The translations under genes and the position numbers were made by a program. Shown piece by piece: positions 39,893 through 48,503 of a DNA stretch of 64,000 nt. Position 1 is the stretch's first letter. Each line of letters starts with the position of its first letter. The notes beneath the pieces were generated by a model. It did not search any database and was not told where the DNA came from. It saw only the letters and a program-made list of their open reading frames with translations. The DNA is taken from NCBI RefSeq assembly GCF_000010325.1, contig NC_009662.1, positions 1,508,501 through 1,572,500 on the forward strand, written 5' to 3'. Origin of the DNA: Nitratiruptor sp. SB155-2 (GTDB taxonomy: Bacteria; Campylobacterota; Campylobacteria; Campylobacterales; Nitratiruptoraceae).

Positions 39893-41068
39893 ATGATCGA
39901 TAAACGACTATTTTTCATTGCTACAGCCATTATTGTCGTTAGTATGCTGGCTTCATACAGTATGACCACATATACGACACTCTTTTTTGGCTATTCGCAG
40001 TTTCACTTTTTCATACGCCAAACACTATTTGGAATTGCCGCCATCCTCATCATGTGGACGTTGGCCCAATTTGATCCAGAAAAGCATGCCGTTCCTTTCG
40101 GCCTTGGTCTCTTTTTTCTCTTTTTCATTCTTATGCTTACAATGCATTTTTTGCCTTCTTCTATCGTTACTGCCGTAGGAGGAGCAAAACGGTGGATTAA
40201 ACTGCCGTTTATTTCCATCGCTCCTGTCGAATTTTTCAAAGTTGGTTTTGTCTTTTTTTTAGCCTGGAGTTTTTCGCGAAAATTCCAGCAAACATCCACC
40301 CATCCGCTTTGGAGTGAGTTGAAGCTCATCGTACCCTATCTTGTGATCTTTCTCATTGCCGTTATCTCCATAGCTATCTTTCAAAACGATATCGGACAGG
40401 TCATGGTACTGGGATTGACACTCTCTTTTATGCTGGTCTTTGCAGGGCGCAGTTTGAAACTTTTTTTCATGCTTATTTCACTTGCTGCGGTTCTTTTCGT
40501 GCTGTTCGTTTCTATTTCGGAACACAGAATAGCCCGGATCAAAATGTGGTGGGCCAGCGCACAAAACTATATCCTTTCCTATCTGCCAGGTTGGGTGGCC
40601 CAGGAATTGAAACTGGATGACGCCAAAGAATCCTATCAGATTGTCAACTCTTTAAACGCAATTCATCATGGAGGTATTCTCGGTCAAGGTATCGGAAATG
40701 GAGCGTTGAAACTTGGATTTTTGAGTGAAGTACATACAGACTTCATTTTAGCAGGTCTCAGCGAAGAACTCGGGTTTATCGGTGTTGGACTCTTGATGTT
40801 TCTTTATATTCTTCTGATTCACAGACTCTTCAAAATCGCCCACAGAAACAAAGACACCATCACTTATCTGTTCAGCGTAGGTGTTGCGATGTTAATAGGA
40901 TTTTCTTTGCTTATCAACTCCTATGGCATCAGCAGTATCTTGCCTATCAAAGGCCTTGCAGTTCCTATGCTCAGCTACGGAGGAAGTTCCATGCTCGCCA
41001 ATGGAATGGCTCTTGGTATGGTACTGATGCTAAGTAAAAGGAAAGATGCAATATGCGAATCCTCATAA
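39893..41068 (+). CDS. ftsW: cell division protein FtsW
   Basis: SEDS-family integral membrane glycosyltransferase that polymerises lipid II at the septum. About ten membrane helices are visible. Signature segments are VGGAKRWIKLPFISIAPVEF, QNDIGQVMVLGLTL and PIKGLAVPMLSYGGSSMLAN. Length is 391. RodA is the alternative; the 16-base overlap with murG favours FtsW. The 5' region is divergent with ftsI. Confidence 0.92.
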   Translation: MIDKRLFFIATAIIVVSMLASYSMTTYTTLFFGYSQFHFFIRQTLFGIAAILIMWTLAQFDPEKHAVPFGLGLFFLFFILMLTMHFLPSSIVTAVGGAKRWIKLPFISIAPVEFFKVGFVFFLAWSFSRKFQQTSTHPLWSELKLIVPYLVIFLIAVISIAIFQNDIGQVMVLGLTLSFMLVFAGRSLKLFFMLISLAAVLFVLFVSISEHRIARIKMWWASAQNYILSYLPGWVAQELKLDDAKESYQIVNSLNAIHHGGILGQGIGNGALKLGFLSEVHTDFILAGLSEELGFIGVGLLMFLYILLIHRLFKIAHRNKDTITYLFSVGVAMLIGFSLLINSYGISSILPIKGLAVPMLSYGGSSMLANGMALGMVLMLSKRKDAICESS

Positions 41069-42054
41069 CAGGAGGAGGTACGGGAGGTCACCTCTCGGTA
41101 GCCAAAAGTCTCAAAGAGGCTTTCAAAAAGAAAGATGCCACACTCTACTACATCGGTTCTATTCAAGGACAGGACAGATCATGGTTTGAAAATGATGAAG
41201 ATTTTCAAAAAAAACTCTTTTTCGATGTTGAAGGTGTCGTTAATAAAAAGGGGATCAACAAGATAAGAGCACTAACGGATATAGTGCGTGCAAGTTTCGC
41301 GGCAAAAAAATTGATCAAAAACGAATCCATCGATGCCGTTGTGAGTGTGGGAGGCTACTCTGCAGCTGCAGCAAGTTTTGCAGCGCTGCAGCTGAACCTT
41401 CCCCTTTTTATACATGAACAAAACGCTGTCAAAGGAAAACTGAACAGACTGCTTTCACCTTTTGCAAAACGGGTATTTTGTTCGTTTGTGCCACCATATG
41501 ATCCCTATCCTGTACAAAACATCTTTTACGAAACCAGACGAATCAGGAAAGAGCTTACAACTATCATCTTTTTAGGAGGTAGCCAAGGAGCAAAGCAGAT
41601 CAATGATCTTGCCATGAGCTGGGCGAAAGAGCTTCAAAAACACAATATCAAAATCATTCATCAAACAGGAACAAGGGACTTTGAAAGAGTTCGCTCTTTC
41701 TATGCAAAAGAGCGAATAGAAGCGGATGTATTCGCCTTCGATCAAAATCTAGCGCAAAAGATTGTTCAAGCCGATTTTGCAGTTTCCAGAAGCGGAGCTA
41801 GCACTCTATGGGAACTTGCCACCAACCTTTTGCCAGCTCTTTATATTCCCTACCCGTACGCAGCAGGTGACCACCAAAAACATAACGCACTCTTTTTATA
41901 CCGTCATGATGCATCAATGGTATTTGAAGGACAAAGTCCGCAGGATATCCTATCACTCAATATCTTTTCCATGAGTGAAAACCTCTTGCCATTTTCTAGA
42001 CCCGACGGCGCAACAAAAATAGTGCTGTCTATTGTAAAAATGATTGAAAAGTAA
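41053..42054 (+). CDS. murG: UDP-GlcNAc:lipid I GlcNAc transferase MurG
   Basis: Membrane-associated enzyme making lipid II. The N-terminal motif ILITGGGTGGHLSVAKSL, VVSVGGYSAAAASFAA, FIHEQNAVKGKLNRLL and the UDP-binding VSRSGASTLWELA are standard. Length is 333. The start is inside ftsW, after GGAAAG. The stop is close to the convergent diguanylate cyclase gene. Confidence 0.96.
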   Translation: MRILITGGGTGGHLSVAKSLKEAFKKKDATLYYIGSIQGQDRSWFENDEDFQKKLFFDVEGVVNKKGINKIRALTDIVRASFAAKKLIKNESIDAVVSVGGYSAAAASFAALQLNLPLFIHEQNAVKGKLNRLLSPFAKRVFCSFVPPYDPYPVQNIFYETRRIRKELTTIIFLGGSQGAKQINDLAMSWAKELQKHNIKIIHQTGTRDFERVRSFYAKERIEADVFAFDQNLAQKIVQADFAVSRSGASTLWELATNLLPALYIPYPYAAGDHQKHNALFLYRHDASMVFEGQSPQDILSLNIFSMSENLLPFSRPDGATKIVLSIVKMIEK

Positions 42055-42059
42055 ATTTC

Positions 42060-43061
42060 TTATTTACTTACTTCAACTCTATTTTTTCCATCCCTTTTTG
42101 CTTTGTAAAGTGCTTGATCGGCTCGTTTCAAAACTCTTTCAAAAGACTCATCTCCCTTCTTCTGGGCGATACCAAAACTAGCAGTTACTATAATATTGGT
42201 TCCATCATCTAAAACGATAGTATGATGACTAATTACTTCTTTCAATCTTTGTGCAAGTTTTTTTGCTCCATCAATATCTGTATGTAGTAAAATAATTAAA
42301 AATTCTTCACCTCCGTATCGATACACTTTTGAATCTTTTCGGACATAAGTATGAAAGATCTCACCAAGTTCACGAAGGACCTTGTCCCCTGCTATATGCC
42401 CAAAAGTATCATTTATCTTTTTAAAATCATCAATATCTATTATAATAACACTATATGGCAAACTCGCTTCTTCTAAAAGTTTAATTTCTTTTTTTAAAGC
42501 GTTTCTATTATAAAGATTTGTTAATGGATCGTGAACAGCTTCTTTTTCTTGCTGTTTAAAAGCATCTTCAATAACTATCAGTTTTTTCTTGCTTTTTTCA
42601 ATCTCTTGTTTTAATTTTTTATTTTCTTCTTCCAATTGTTCTACTTTGTTTTTCAAATCTTCAATCCGTTCATCATCTCGATTTTGAATAGCATCAACAC
42701 TCTCATTAAGGTACCCATTATGTTTTTCTACATTTTTCTCAAATCTTATCAAAGTAACTTCTGAATATGTGGCTATGTTTTGTAAATCATCAGTAAGTTT
42801 CCGAATCTGATACTGCATATCAGTTTGTTCCATATAATGTTTATACTCTTCATATAAGGCAAAAAGATTTTTAGGGGTTAAAAGATGTTTATTCTTCATA
42901 GCTTTACAAAATGTAAAAAACCATTCACTATAATTTTTAGGTGTCAACGAAATTTTTTGCTGACTTAAAAAATGAATAGTTTCTTTTGCAACTTTTTTAA
43001 CAAACTCCTGCTCTTTTGCATTTAATACTATTTTTGTAATCAACTCTTCACAATTCATCAT
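42060..43061 (-). CDS. diguanylate cyclase with N-terminal coiled coil
   Basis: A cytoplasmic GGDEF protein (333 residues) making cyclic di-GMP. The N-terminal 165 residues have a helical start followed by a coiled coil (about 95-165, KNKVEQLEEENKKLKQEIEK), with no receiver domain. The catalytic domain has DPLTNLYNRNALKKEI, IDIDDFKKINDTFGHIAGD and the active site YRYGGEEF. The inhibitory-site position reads RKDS instead of RxxD, so product inhibition is probably lost. It follows panC. The input signal is unknown. Confidence 0.93.
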   Translation of the reverse strand: MMNCEELITKIVLNAKEQEFVKKVAKETIHFLSQQKISLTPKNYSEWFFTFCKAMKNKHLLTPKNLFALYEEYKHYMEQTDMQYQIRKLTDDLQNIATYSEVTLIRFEKNVEKHNGYLNESVDAIQNRDDERIEDLKNKVEQLEEENKKLKQEIEKSKKKLIVIEDAFKQQEKEAVHDPLTNLYNRNALKKEIKLLEEASLPYSVIIIDIDDFKKINDTFGHIAGDKVLRELGEIFHTYVRKDSKVYRYGGEEFLIILLHTDIDGAKKLAQRLKEVISHHTIVLDDGTNIIVTASFGIAQKKGDESFERVLKRADQALYKAKRDGKNRVEVSK

Positions 43062-43067
43062 ACTGTC

Positions 43068-43889
43068 CTATAACCAAATGTTATCAATGAGTCGAGTGGA
43101 ACCTACATACGCTGCAACTAAAATGATCGTTTTTCCGATTTGAATCTTTTGGAGCGGGCGAAAATCTCTATCTACAAAAGCGATGTACTCCACTTTAAGA
43201 TCTTGCAAAATATTTTGCATCTCTTTTTGAATCTCTTGGATATCCAGTATGCCGCTTTGTACCATTTTAGCAGCTCTTTTGAGAGATTTTGAGATTAAAA
43301 GGGCCTTTTTCCTCTCTGCATCGCTTAGATACACATTTCGGCTGCTCAAAGCCAGGCCATCGTTGTCACGCACTATTTCACAAGGGACTATCTCAATATC
43401 CATAAAAAAGTCCTGTACCATTTTTTGAATGAGATAGAGCTGCTGAGCATCCTTTTTCCCAAAGTAGGCTCTTGTAGGCAAAACAATATGAAAGAGCTTG
43501 TTCACAACCTGCAAAACACCATCAAAATGTCCCGGTCGAAAATGCCCCTCTAAAACATATCCTTTTTGATGGGGAGCTTTTACAAGGACTTCATCTTCTG
43601 AATAGATTGTATCTGGCTGGGGCATAAAAAGAATGTCCACTCCGGCAAGTTCACAGATTTTTTTATCTGCCTCATACCGTCTGGGATACTTCTCAAAATC
43701 CTCTCCTGGCAAGAATTGCGTAGGATTGACAAATACAGAAACAATTGTATAATCATTATGCTCTTTACTTTTTTCAATAAGAGAAAGATGGCCTTGATGA
43801 AGTGCTCCCATCGTTGGAACAAATCCTACGCTTCCTTTCAGCGCGATTCTGGCTTCTTTCAGTTCTCTTGGAGTATGCACAATTTGCAT
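43068..43889 (-). CDS. panC: pantothenate synthetase
   Basis: Condenses pantoate and beta-alanine with ATP. Motifs are [20 protein letters not shown], with the Hx[36 protein letters not shown] and [18 protein letters not shown]. Length is 273. It is divergent from prfB, with the diguanylate cyclase gene following after six bases. Confidence 0.97.
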   Translation of the reverse strand: MQIVHTPRELKEARIALKGSVGFVPTMGALHQGHLSLIEKSKEHNDYTIVSVFVNPTQFLPGEDFEKYPRRYEADKKICELAGVDILFMPQPDTIYSEDEVLVKAPHQKGYVLEGHFRPGHFDGVLQVVNKLFHIVLPTRAYFGKKDAQQLYLIQKMVQDFFMDIEIVPCEIVRDNDGLALSSRNVYLSDAERKKALLISKSLKRAAKMVQSGILDIQEIQKEMQNILQDLKVEYIAFVDRDFRPLQKIQIGKTIILVAAYVGSTRLIDNIWL

Positions 43890-43944
43890 GTATACCCTTT
43901 TGATATAATTCTCTTAAAATTTTACCCAAATTAGGAGCAAACAA

Positions 43945-45051
43945 TTGGACAGCTACGAATATTCAGAACTACTGAAAAAACTGGAACAAAAAATTGAAAA
44001 TATCAAGAATATTATCAAACCAGATCTGATTACAAAGCGTCTAAAAGAGATAGAACAGTTGGAAAACTCTCCGGATTTTTGGAATGATGCAAAAAAAGCG
44101 GGGGAGATTCAAAAAGAGAAAAACAGGCTCTCTCGCATATTGGAAAAATTTGAAGAGGCTCGTAGTAGCGTTGAGGATGCAAAAGATCTTTTTGAGATGG
44201 CTACAGAAGAAGAGGATACGGAAACACTGAACATGCTCTTTGAAGAAGCACCAACGCTTGAAGAAAAAGTCAATAAGATAGAAATAGAAACGATGCTCAG
44301 CGGTGAAAATGATGATAAAAATGCAATTGTCACCATCCATCCGGGTGCCGGTGGAACCGAGTCGCAAGACTGGGCCAGCATTTTATACAGAATGTACCTC
44401 AGATGGGCGGAACGACATGGGTTCAAAGTGGAAGTATTGGACTACCAAGAGGGGGAGGAAGCGGGCATAAAAGACGTCAGTTTTATCATCAAAGGAGAGA
44501 ATGCCTACGGATATCTAAAGGCTGAAAACGGTATTCACCGATTGGTCCGCATCAGTCCGTTTGATTCGAACGCCAGACGTCATACCTCCTTTGCTTCAGT
44601 GATGGTAAGTCCAGAAGTAGACGATGATATCAACATCGTCATAGAAGATAAAGATATTCGCGTAGATACCTACAGGGCCAGCGGTGCTGGAGGACAACAC
44701 GTAAACAAAACGGACTCAGCCATTCGTATTACACACATTCCTACTGGAATAGTTGTTCAATGCCAAAACGACAGAAGTCAGCATAAAAACAGGGCTACTG
44801 CGATGAAAATGCTAAAATCCAGGCTGTATGAACTTGAACTTGAAAAGAAACGTGCAGAACAAGAAGGAATTGAAAAGAGTGACATCGGCTGGGGTCACCA
44901 GATTCGAAGTTACGTTTTAGCTCCATACCAACAGGTAAAAGATACCAGAAGCAACAAAGCCTACTCCAATGTAGAGGCAATCCTTGATGGTGATATCGAC
45001 AAAATTATCGAAGATGTGTTAATAGCCGAAGCCGAAAAAGAGAGCAAGTAG
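43945..45051 (+). CDS. prfB: peptide chain release factor 2
   Basis: Terminates at UGA and UAA. Domains: N-terminal helical domain (about 1-110), the SPF codon-recognition motif in [15 protein letters not shown] and the catalytic GGQ in [15 protein letters not shown]. The start is TTG at 43945 after TTAGGAGC. The reading frame is continuous: the in-frame UGA and +1 frameshift used by many bacteria for autoregulation are absent. Length is 368. Confidence 0.97.
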   Translation: MDSYEYSELLKKLEQKIENIKNIIKPDLITKRLKEIEQLENSPDFWNDAKKAGEIQKEKNRLSRILEKFEEARSSVEDAKDLFEMATEEEDTETLNMLFEEAPTLEEKVNKIEIETMLSGENDDKNAIVTIHPGAGGTESQDWASILYRMYLRWAERHGFKVEVLDYQEGEEAGIKDVSFIIKGENAYGYLKAENGIHRLVRISPFDSNARRHTSFASVMVSPEVDDDINIVIEDKDIRVDTYRASGAGGQHVNKTDSAIRITHIPTGIVVQCQNDRSQHKNRATAMKMLKSRLYELELEKKRAEQEGIEKSDIGWGHQIRSYVLAPYQQVKDTRSNKAYSNVEAILDGDIDKIIEDVLIAEAEKESK

Positions 45052-45067
45052 CTCCTTTCGGTTTTAT
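45033..45067 (+). terminator. probable terminator overlapping the prfB stop
   Basis: GAGC/GCTC and the flanking CGAAA/TTTCG can pair around the stop codon region, followed by GTTTTATT. The stem is bulged, so the call is tentative. Confidence 0.4.
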
Positions 45068-45202
45068 TGATCTTACCCATCAACTCATTTCATCAACATC
45101 TCTTTTTTTAAAAATATTTCCAACATTTACAACAAAATGTATTCAATTTGGTCGGCTTTCAGTTTTGTTTAATCTTCTCATAGTTACCATGAATGGTGTA
45201 AC

Positions 45203-45226
45203 AGTTATGCAAATTATTGCATAACT
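45203..45226. promoter_or_regulatory. perfect 10-bp inverted repeat, probable operator
   Basis: AGTTATGCAA, a 4-base ATTA spacer, and the exact complementary half-site. Its centre is about 18 bases upstream of the TATAAT at 45230, so it covers the expected -35 region of the short peptide gene. A second, imperfect dyad (GTTACCAT and its partner with GTGTAAC) lies directly upstream at 45182-45201. The layout suggests binding of a dimeric regulator; the regulator is not identified. Confidence 0.65.
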
Positions 45227-45229
45227 ATT

Positions 45230-45235
45230 TATAAT
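45230..45235 (+). promoter_or_regulatory. -10 box of the 29-residue peptide gene
   Basis: Perfect TATAAT four bases after the 45203-45226 dyad and 21 bases before the ATG at 45256, with AAGGAG between. The leader is short. Confidence 0.65.
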
Positions 45236-45255
45236 ATTACATATAAGGAGTAATA

Positions 45256-45345
45256 ATGGCACCATCTGAGATTCTTGGTATTGTTTATGCAGGTCTTATG
45301 AGCGTTTCTGCTGTAACTTGGTTGGGATTTAATCTCAAAAAATAA
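45256..45345 (+). CDS. 29-residue single-helix membrane peptide
   Basis: A very short gene with a full expression set: AAGGAG seven bases before the ATG, a TATAAT box, an upstream perfect dyad and a strong terminator at the stop. The peptide starts MAPSEIL, has a hydrophobic stretch at about residues 6-25 with Trp22, and ends GFNLKK. A C-terminal Lys pair would place the C terminus in the cytoplasm. It resembles small subunits of membrane complexes (in the style of CydX, KdpF or CcoQ), but I recognise no family. It lies alone between prfB and the convergent lolD. Confidence 0.7.
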   Translation: MAPSEILGIVYAGLMSVSAVTWLGFNLKK

Positions 45346-45367
45346 GGCTAAGATCTCTTAGCCTTTT
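45344..45367. terminator. bidirectional terminator between the peptide gene and lolD
   Basis: AAGGCTAAGA and TCTTAGCCTT are perfectly complementary with two central bases, so the effective loop is four to six bases, followed by TTTT. It overlaps both the peptide stop and the convergent lolD stop codon, and can serve both strands. Confidence 0.8.
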
Positions 45368-46008
45368 ACCTTTTTCAAGGCTCCCTCTTCCAACTTATAA
45401 ACTGCGTTACACTGCATTGCCAAATCCATATCATGCGTTACCAAAAATAGTCCAGCTTCTCGAATTTCAATATATTCAAAAACCCTGTGCATAACCTCAT
45501 GTGCCGTTTTTTGATCAAGATTGCCAGTTGGTTCATCGGCAAATAATATTTTTGGCTTTTTTGTCAAAACCCTAGCGATACTAACGCGCTGCTGCTCTCC
45601 CCCACTCAGCTCAGTGACCTTTTTTTCCATGACTTTTTCTATTCCAAAAGCACGAATGAGGTTTTGATCGATTGGCTCTTGACTCAACAACGATGCAACC
45701 TCAATATTCTCCAATGCGGTAAAACCTTTGAAAAGATAGTGAAATTGAAAAACGATGCCTATCTGCTTGCGACGAATCTCTTGAAGGAGTTTTCTGTTTT
45801 TTTGGTGATAGATGGAATTGCCAAAAAGTTTTACTTCACCATTTTGTGGTTTGAGCAAGGTTGAGCAAATATGTAAAAGTGTCGATTTCCCACTTCCACT
45901 CACGCCCACTATCGCCAAAGACTCTTTTGGAGCCAATTCCAAATTGACATTTTCAAAGAGAGGGTAGTCAAATGAATGGGCAATGTTTTTCGCTTCAAGC
46001 AGTGACAT
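45358..46008 (-). CDS. lolD: lipoprotein-releasing ABC transporter ATPase LolD
   Basis: ATPase of the LolCDE-type complex moving lipoproteins to the outer membrane. Walker A is [18 protein letters not shown], the signature [16 protein letters not shown] and Walker [13 protein letters not shown], followed by [10 protein letters not shown]. Length is 216. LolC/E genes are not adjacent. Other MacB/FtsE-like ATPases share these motifs, but the [10 protein letters not shown] segment fits LolD. Confidence 0.88.
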   Translation of the reverse strand: MSLLEAKNIAHSFDYPLFENVNLELAPKESLAIVGVSGSGKSTLLHICSTLLKPQNGEVKLFGNSIYHQKNRKLLQEIRRKQIGIVFQFHYLFKGFTALENIEVASLLSQEPIDQNLIRAFGIEKVMEKKVTELSGGEQQRVSIARVLTKKPKILFADEPTGNLDQKTAHEVMHRVFEYIEIREAGLFLVTHDMDLAMQCNAVYKLEEGALKKVKG

Positions 46009-46080
46009 GATTTCCCTTCTATTTTAGGGAGTATTATAGCAATAATGTTGAAAAGTAGAGACAATGGGAAAGAAAACTTC

Positions 46081-46142
46081 AGTGAGGCACGAAGGAGAAG
46101 CAGTTCTCCTTCTAAAAAAGCCTTTGGCTTTTTTACCTCACT
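46081..46142 (-). other. branched structure (three-way junction) at the 3' end of tsf
   Basis: Directly after the tsf stop, a 7-bp outer stem (AGTGAGG with CCTCACT) encloses two perfect hairpins: AAAAAAGCC-GGCTTTTTT (46114-46134) and GAAGGAGAA-TTCTCCTTC (46091-46112). The first has the form of a terminator. The second and the outer stem are not needed for termination. On the plus strand the structure can also form, facing the lolD promoter region. Confidence 0.65.
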
Positions 46143-46147
46143 TCACC

Positions 46148-47065
46148 TTACTTCATTTGCGCAGCAACTTCTGCTGCGAAATCCTCTTCTTTTTTCTCGA
46201 TACCTTCACCAAGCTCATATCGGATAAAACCGATGATTTTCGCACTGCCGCCTGCAGCTTTAGCCGCTTCATCGATCACCTGTTTTACACTTTTCTTGTC
46301 ATCTTTAACAAATTTTTGTCCAAGAAGCGTATTTTCTTCAACAAACTTCTTTATCTTTCCAGGAATGATCTTTTCGATGATATTGGCAGGTTTTCCCTCT
46401 TTTTCAAGTTGTGCCGCTGCGATCTCTTTCTCTTTTTCGATCACTTCAGCTGGAATTGATGCTTCATCAAGATATCTTGGATTCATTGCCGCTATATGCA
46501 TTGCAACATCTTTAAGAAGATCTTTTAAAGAAGCACAAACATCTTCTTTATCGCAGCTTGCAGCGACGATAACACCTATCTTTCCACCCATATGGAGGTA
46601 TCCGTTGACTACGCCAGGGCCTTCCACGCAGATTTTATCGAAACGTCTTACAACGATATTTTCGCCAATTTTCGCGATTTCCGCTTTCATATACTCTTCA
46701 AAAATCACATTGTCAATTGGCGTCTTGTAAAGCTCTTCAACGCTTTCTACTGCACTCTGGGCAATATGTCCTTTTACTTTTTCTACGAGTGATTTAAAGT
46801 TTTCGTTTTGAGCTACGAAATCTGTTTCAGAGTTCACTTCCACGATTGTCGCACATTTATAATCCTCACTCACTTGAACGGCAATTGTCCCTTCGCTTGC
46901 CACTCTGTCCGCTTTTTTCGCTGCTTTTGCGATACCTTTTTTTCTTAAGATTTCGATCGCTTTGTCCATATCTCCATTTGCTTCTTGAAGGGCCTTTTTG
47001 CAATCCATCATACCAGCGCCTGTGCGCTCTCTGAGTTCTTTTACTTGTGCTGCGCTGATCGCCAT
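46148..47065 (-). CDS. tsf: elongation factor Ts
   Basis: Nucleotide exchange factor for EF-Tu. The N-terminal domain begins ISAAQVKELRERTGAGMMDC and KKALQEANGDMDKAIEILRK. SETDFVAQNENFKSLV and the C-terminal coiled-coil containing TLLGQKFVKDDKKSVKQVI are standard. Length is 305. The start overlaps the rpsB stop (TAATG). Confidence 0.97.
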   Translation of the reverse strand: MAISAAQVKELRERTGAGMMDCKKALQEANGDMDKAIEILRKKGIAKAAKKADRVASEGTIAVQVSEDYKCATIVEVNSETDFVAQNENFKSLVEKVKGHIAQSAVESVEELYKTPIDNVIFEEYMKAEIAKIGENIVVRRFDKICVEGPGVVNGYLHMGGKIGVIVAASCDKEDVCASLKDLLKDVAMHIAAMNPRYLDEASIPAEVIEKEKEIAAAQLEKEGKPANIIEKIIPGKIKKFVEENTLLGQKFVKDDKKSVKQVIDEAAKAAGGSAKIIGFIRYELGEGIEKKEEDFAAEVAAQMK

Positions 47066-47868
47066 TACTTCTCCTCCTCTTCAGTTTCTTCTGCTTCGCC
47101 TTCTGCTACCGCTTCTTCGATAAGCTCTTTTTTCTCTTCTTCTGTAGCCGGTGCAGCTTCTTCTTGCTCTTCACCTTCTAACTCTTGCTCTCGAAGCTCT
47201 TTTCCTTCGATAATCGCTTCTGCCATCTCTTTACAAAAAAGTTGAATACTTCGAATCGCGTCATCATTTCCAGGAATCGGATAGTCGATTAGGTCAGGAT
47301 CACAGTTTGTATCAAGTGGAGCTACGATAGGAATACCAAGTTTATTCCCCTCTTTTACCGCGATATGCTCTCGAACGGCATCGATAATGAAAAGCATATC
47401 AGGAAGTCCTTTCATATCCCGAATACCGCCAAGAAAATTTTCAAGTTTCTCTTTTTTTCGTCGAAGCATCAATGCTTCTTTTTTTGTCAATAGGTCCATT
47501 TGACCTGTTTTTTCCATCTCTTCAATAATTTCAAGTTTTCGAATAGATTTTTTGATTGTGTTGAAATTTGTAAGTGTTCCACCAAGCCATCGTGAATTTA
47601 CATATGGCATACCACATTTTTTCGCATACTCTTCAATAGCATTTTTCGCTTGTTTTTTCGTTCCGACGAAAAGGATCGTTTTTCCCTCTTTCGCAGCATC
47701 ACGAACGATATTGTATGTATATCTGAAATACCGAAGTGTTTTTTGCAAGTCGATAATGTGGATATTTTTTCGAACGCCAAAGATAAATGGTTTCATCTTT
47801 GGATTCCATCTACGTGTTTGATGTCCAAAGTGCACACCGCACTCGAGTAGGTCTTTCATAGTTACCAT
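47065..47868 (-). CDS. rpsB: 30S ribosomal protein S2
   Basis: S2 with the family signatures [39 protein letters not shown] and [16 protein letters not shown], and [13 protein letters not shown]-like [20 protein letters not shown]. It has an acidic C-terminal extension (about 230-267, Glu-rich), longer than in E. coli. It leads the rpsB-tsf operon and has a structured leader and a TATAAT box. Confidence 0.97.
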   Translation of the reverse strand: MVTMKDLLECGVHFGHQTRRWNPKMKPFIFGVRKNIHIIDLQKTLRYFRYTYNIVRDAAKEGKTILFVGTKKQAKNAIEEYAKKCGMPYVNSRWLGGTLTNFNTIKKSIRKLEIIEEMEKTGQMDLLTKKEALMLRRKKEKLENFLGGIRDMKGLPDMLFIIDAVREHIAVKEGNKLGIPIVAPLDTNCDPDLIDYPIPGNDDAIRSIQLFCKEMAEAIIEGKELREQELEGEEQEEAAPATEEEKKELIEEAVAEGEAEETEEEEK

Positions 47869-47901
47869 GATTGCTCCTTGTTTTGTTTAGGTTTTTGCCT
47901 C

Positions 47902-47947
47902 CGCAGTCATCAACGGCTCATGCCGCAACCCGTCAAGGATTACTGCG
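47902..47947 (-). promoter_or_regulatory. candidate S2 leader structure upstream of rpsB
   Basis: In the 5' leader, CGCAGT (47902-47907) pairs with ACTGCG (47942-47947) and an inner CGGC/GCCG hairpin (47914-47925) has a four-base loop. It lies between the -10 box at 47968 and the ATG. Ribosomal S2 leaders are known in other proteobacteria for autoregulation; this one is inferred. Confidence 0.5.
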
Positions 47948-47967
47948 TGTGTACTAAAAGGCGAGTG

Positions 47968-47973
47968 ATTATA
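47968..47973 (-). promoter_or_regulatory. -10 box of rpsB-tsf
   Basis: Perfect TATAAT on the minus strand about 100 bases before the rpsB ATG, preceded by an AT-rich run. It leaves space for the structured leader. Confidence 0.6.
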
Positions 47974-48018
47974 TAAAAAATATACTTAAATTGCGTTGAG
48001 GAAACTGTTTAGTAAGAG

Positions 48019-48040
48019 AAAAGCAGGAGGTCCTACTTTT
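48019..48040 (-). terminator. Rho-independent terminator of the ALDH-bcp operon
   Basis: AAAAGTAGGA pairs with TCCTGCTTTT with one G-U pair and two central bases, ending in a T-rich run. It overlaps the bcp stop codon at 48033. Confidence 0.75.
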
Positions 48041-48503
48041 CTTGCAGCTCTTTGAGAGTCTGAAGTACCTTTTCGACGTGCCCTTTTACTCGAACCTTTG
48101 GCCAGACTGCAGCCACATTGCCTTCCGGATCGATTACGTATGTTGTACGAATCACACCTTCATACTCTTTGCCGTACATCTTTTTTATTCCCCAGGCTCC
48201 ATACGCTTTGAGAACCTCTTTTTGCGTATCGCATAGCAGTGTCACTTGTAGCTGCTTCTTTTCACTGAATTTTCTGTGACTTTCACAACTATCGGGGCTG
48301 ACTCCAAGGACTACCGCACCTAAATCCTCAAACTCTTTGAGATGTGCTGTAAAATCAAGAGCTTCTGTGGTACATCCTGGAGTATTATCTTTTGGATAGA
48401 AATAAAGAACTACCCATTTTCCTTTGAGATCTTTCAAACAGATCTCCACCTCATCCTGATTTGGTAAACAAAATTGGGGCGCTTTTTGTCCAACTTCTAT
48501 CAT
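48033..48503 (-). CDS. bcp: thioredoxin-dependent peroxiredoxin Bcp
   Basis: Reduces peroxides and lipid hydroperoxides. The peroxidatic cysteine is C44 in NTPGCTTEALDF. The E. coli-type resolving cysteine five residues later is absent (Leu49); C73 and C91 remain and could act, or it may be a one-Cys type. VLYFYPKDN and the C-terminal region are standard. Length is 156. Last gene of the operon with DUF523, coupled by ATGA. Confidence 0.94.
   Translation of the reverse strand: MIEVGQKAPQFCLPNQDEVEICLKDLKGKWVVLYFYPKDNTPGCTTEALDFTAHLKEFEDLGAVVLGVSPDSCESHRKFSEKKQLQVTLLCDTQKEVLKAYGAWGIKKMYGKEYEGVIRTTYVIDPEGNVAAVWPKVRVKGHVEKVLQTLKELQEK

Noticed and set aside
45256-45345. 29-residue peptide assigned to CcoQ, CydX or KdpF
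   Set aside because: No adjacent oxidase or transporter genes and no convincing residue match; left as unknown.
47869-48032. tRNA gene in the gap before rpsB
   Set aside because: The paired segments do not form a cloverleaf and no TTC/CCA features appear.
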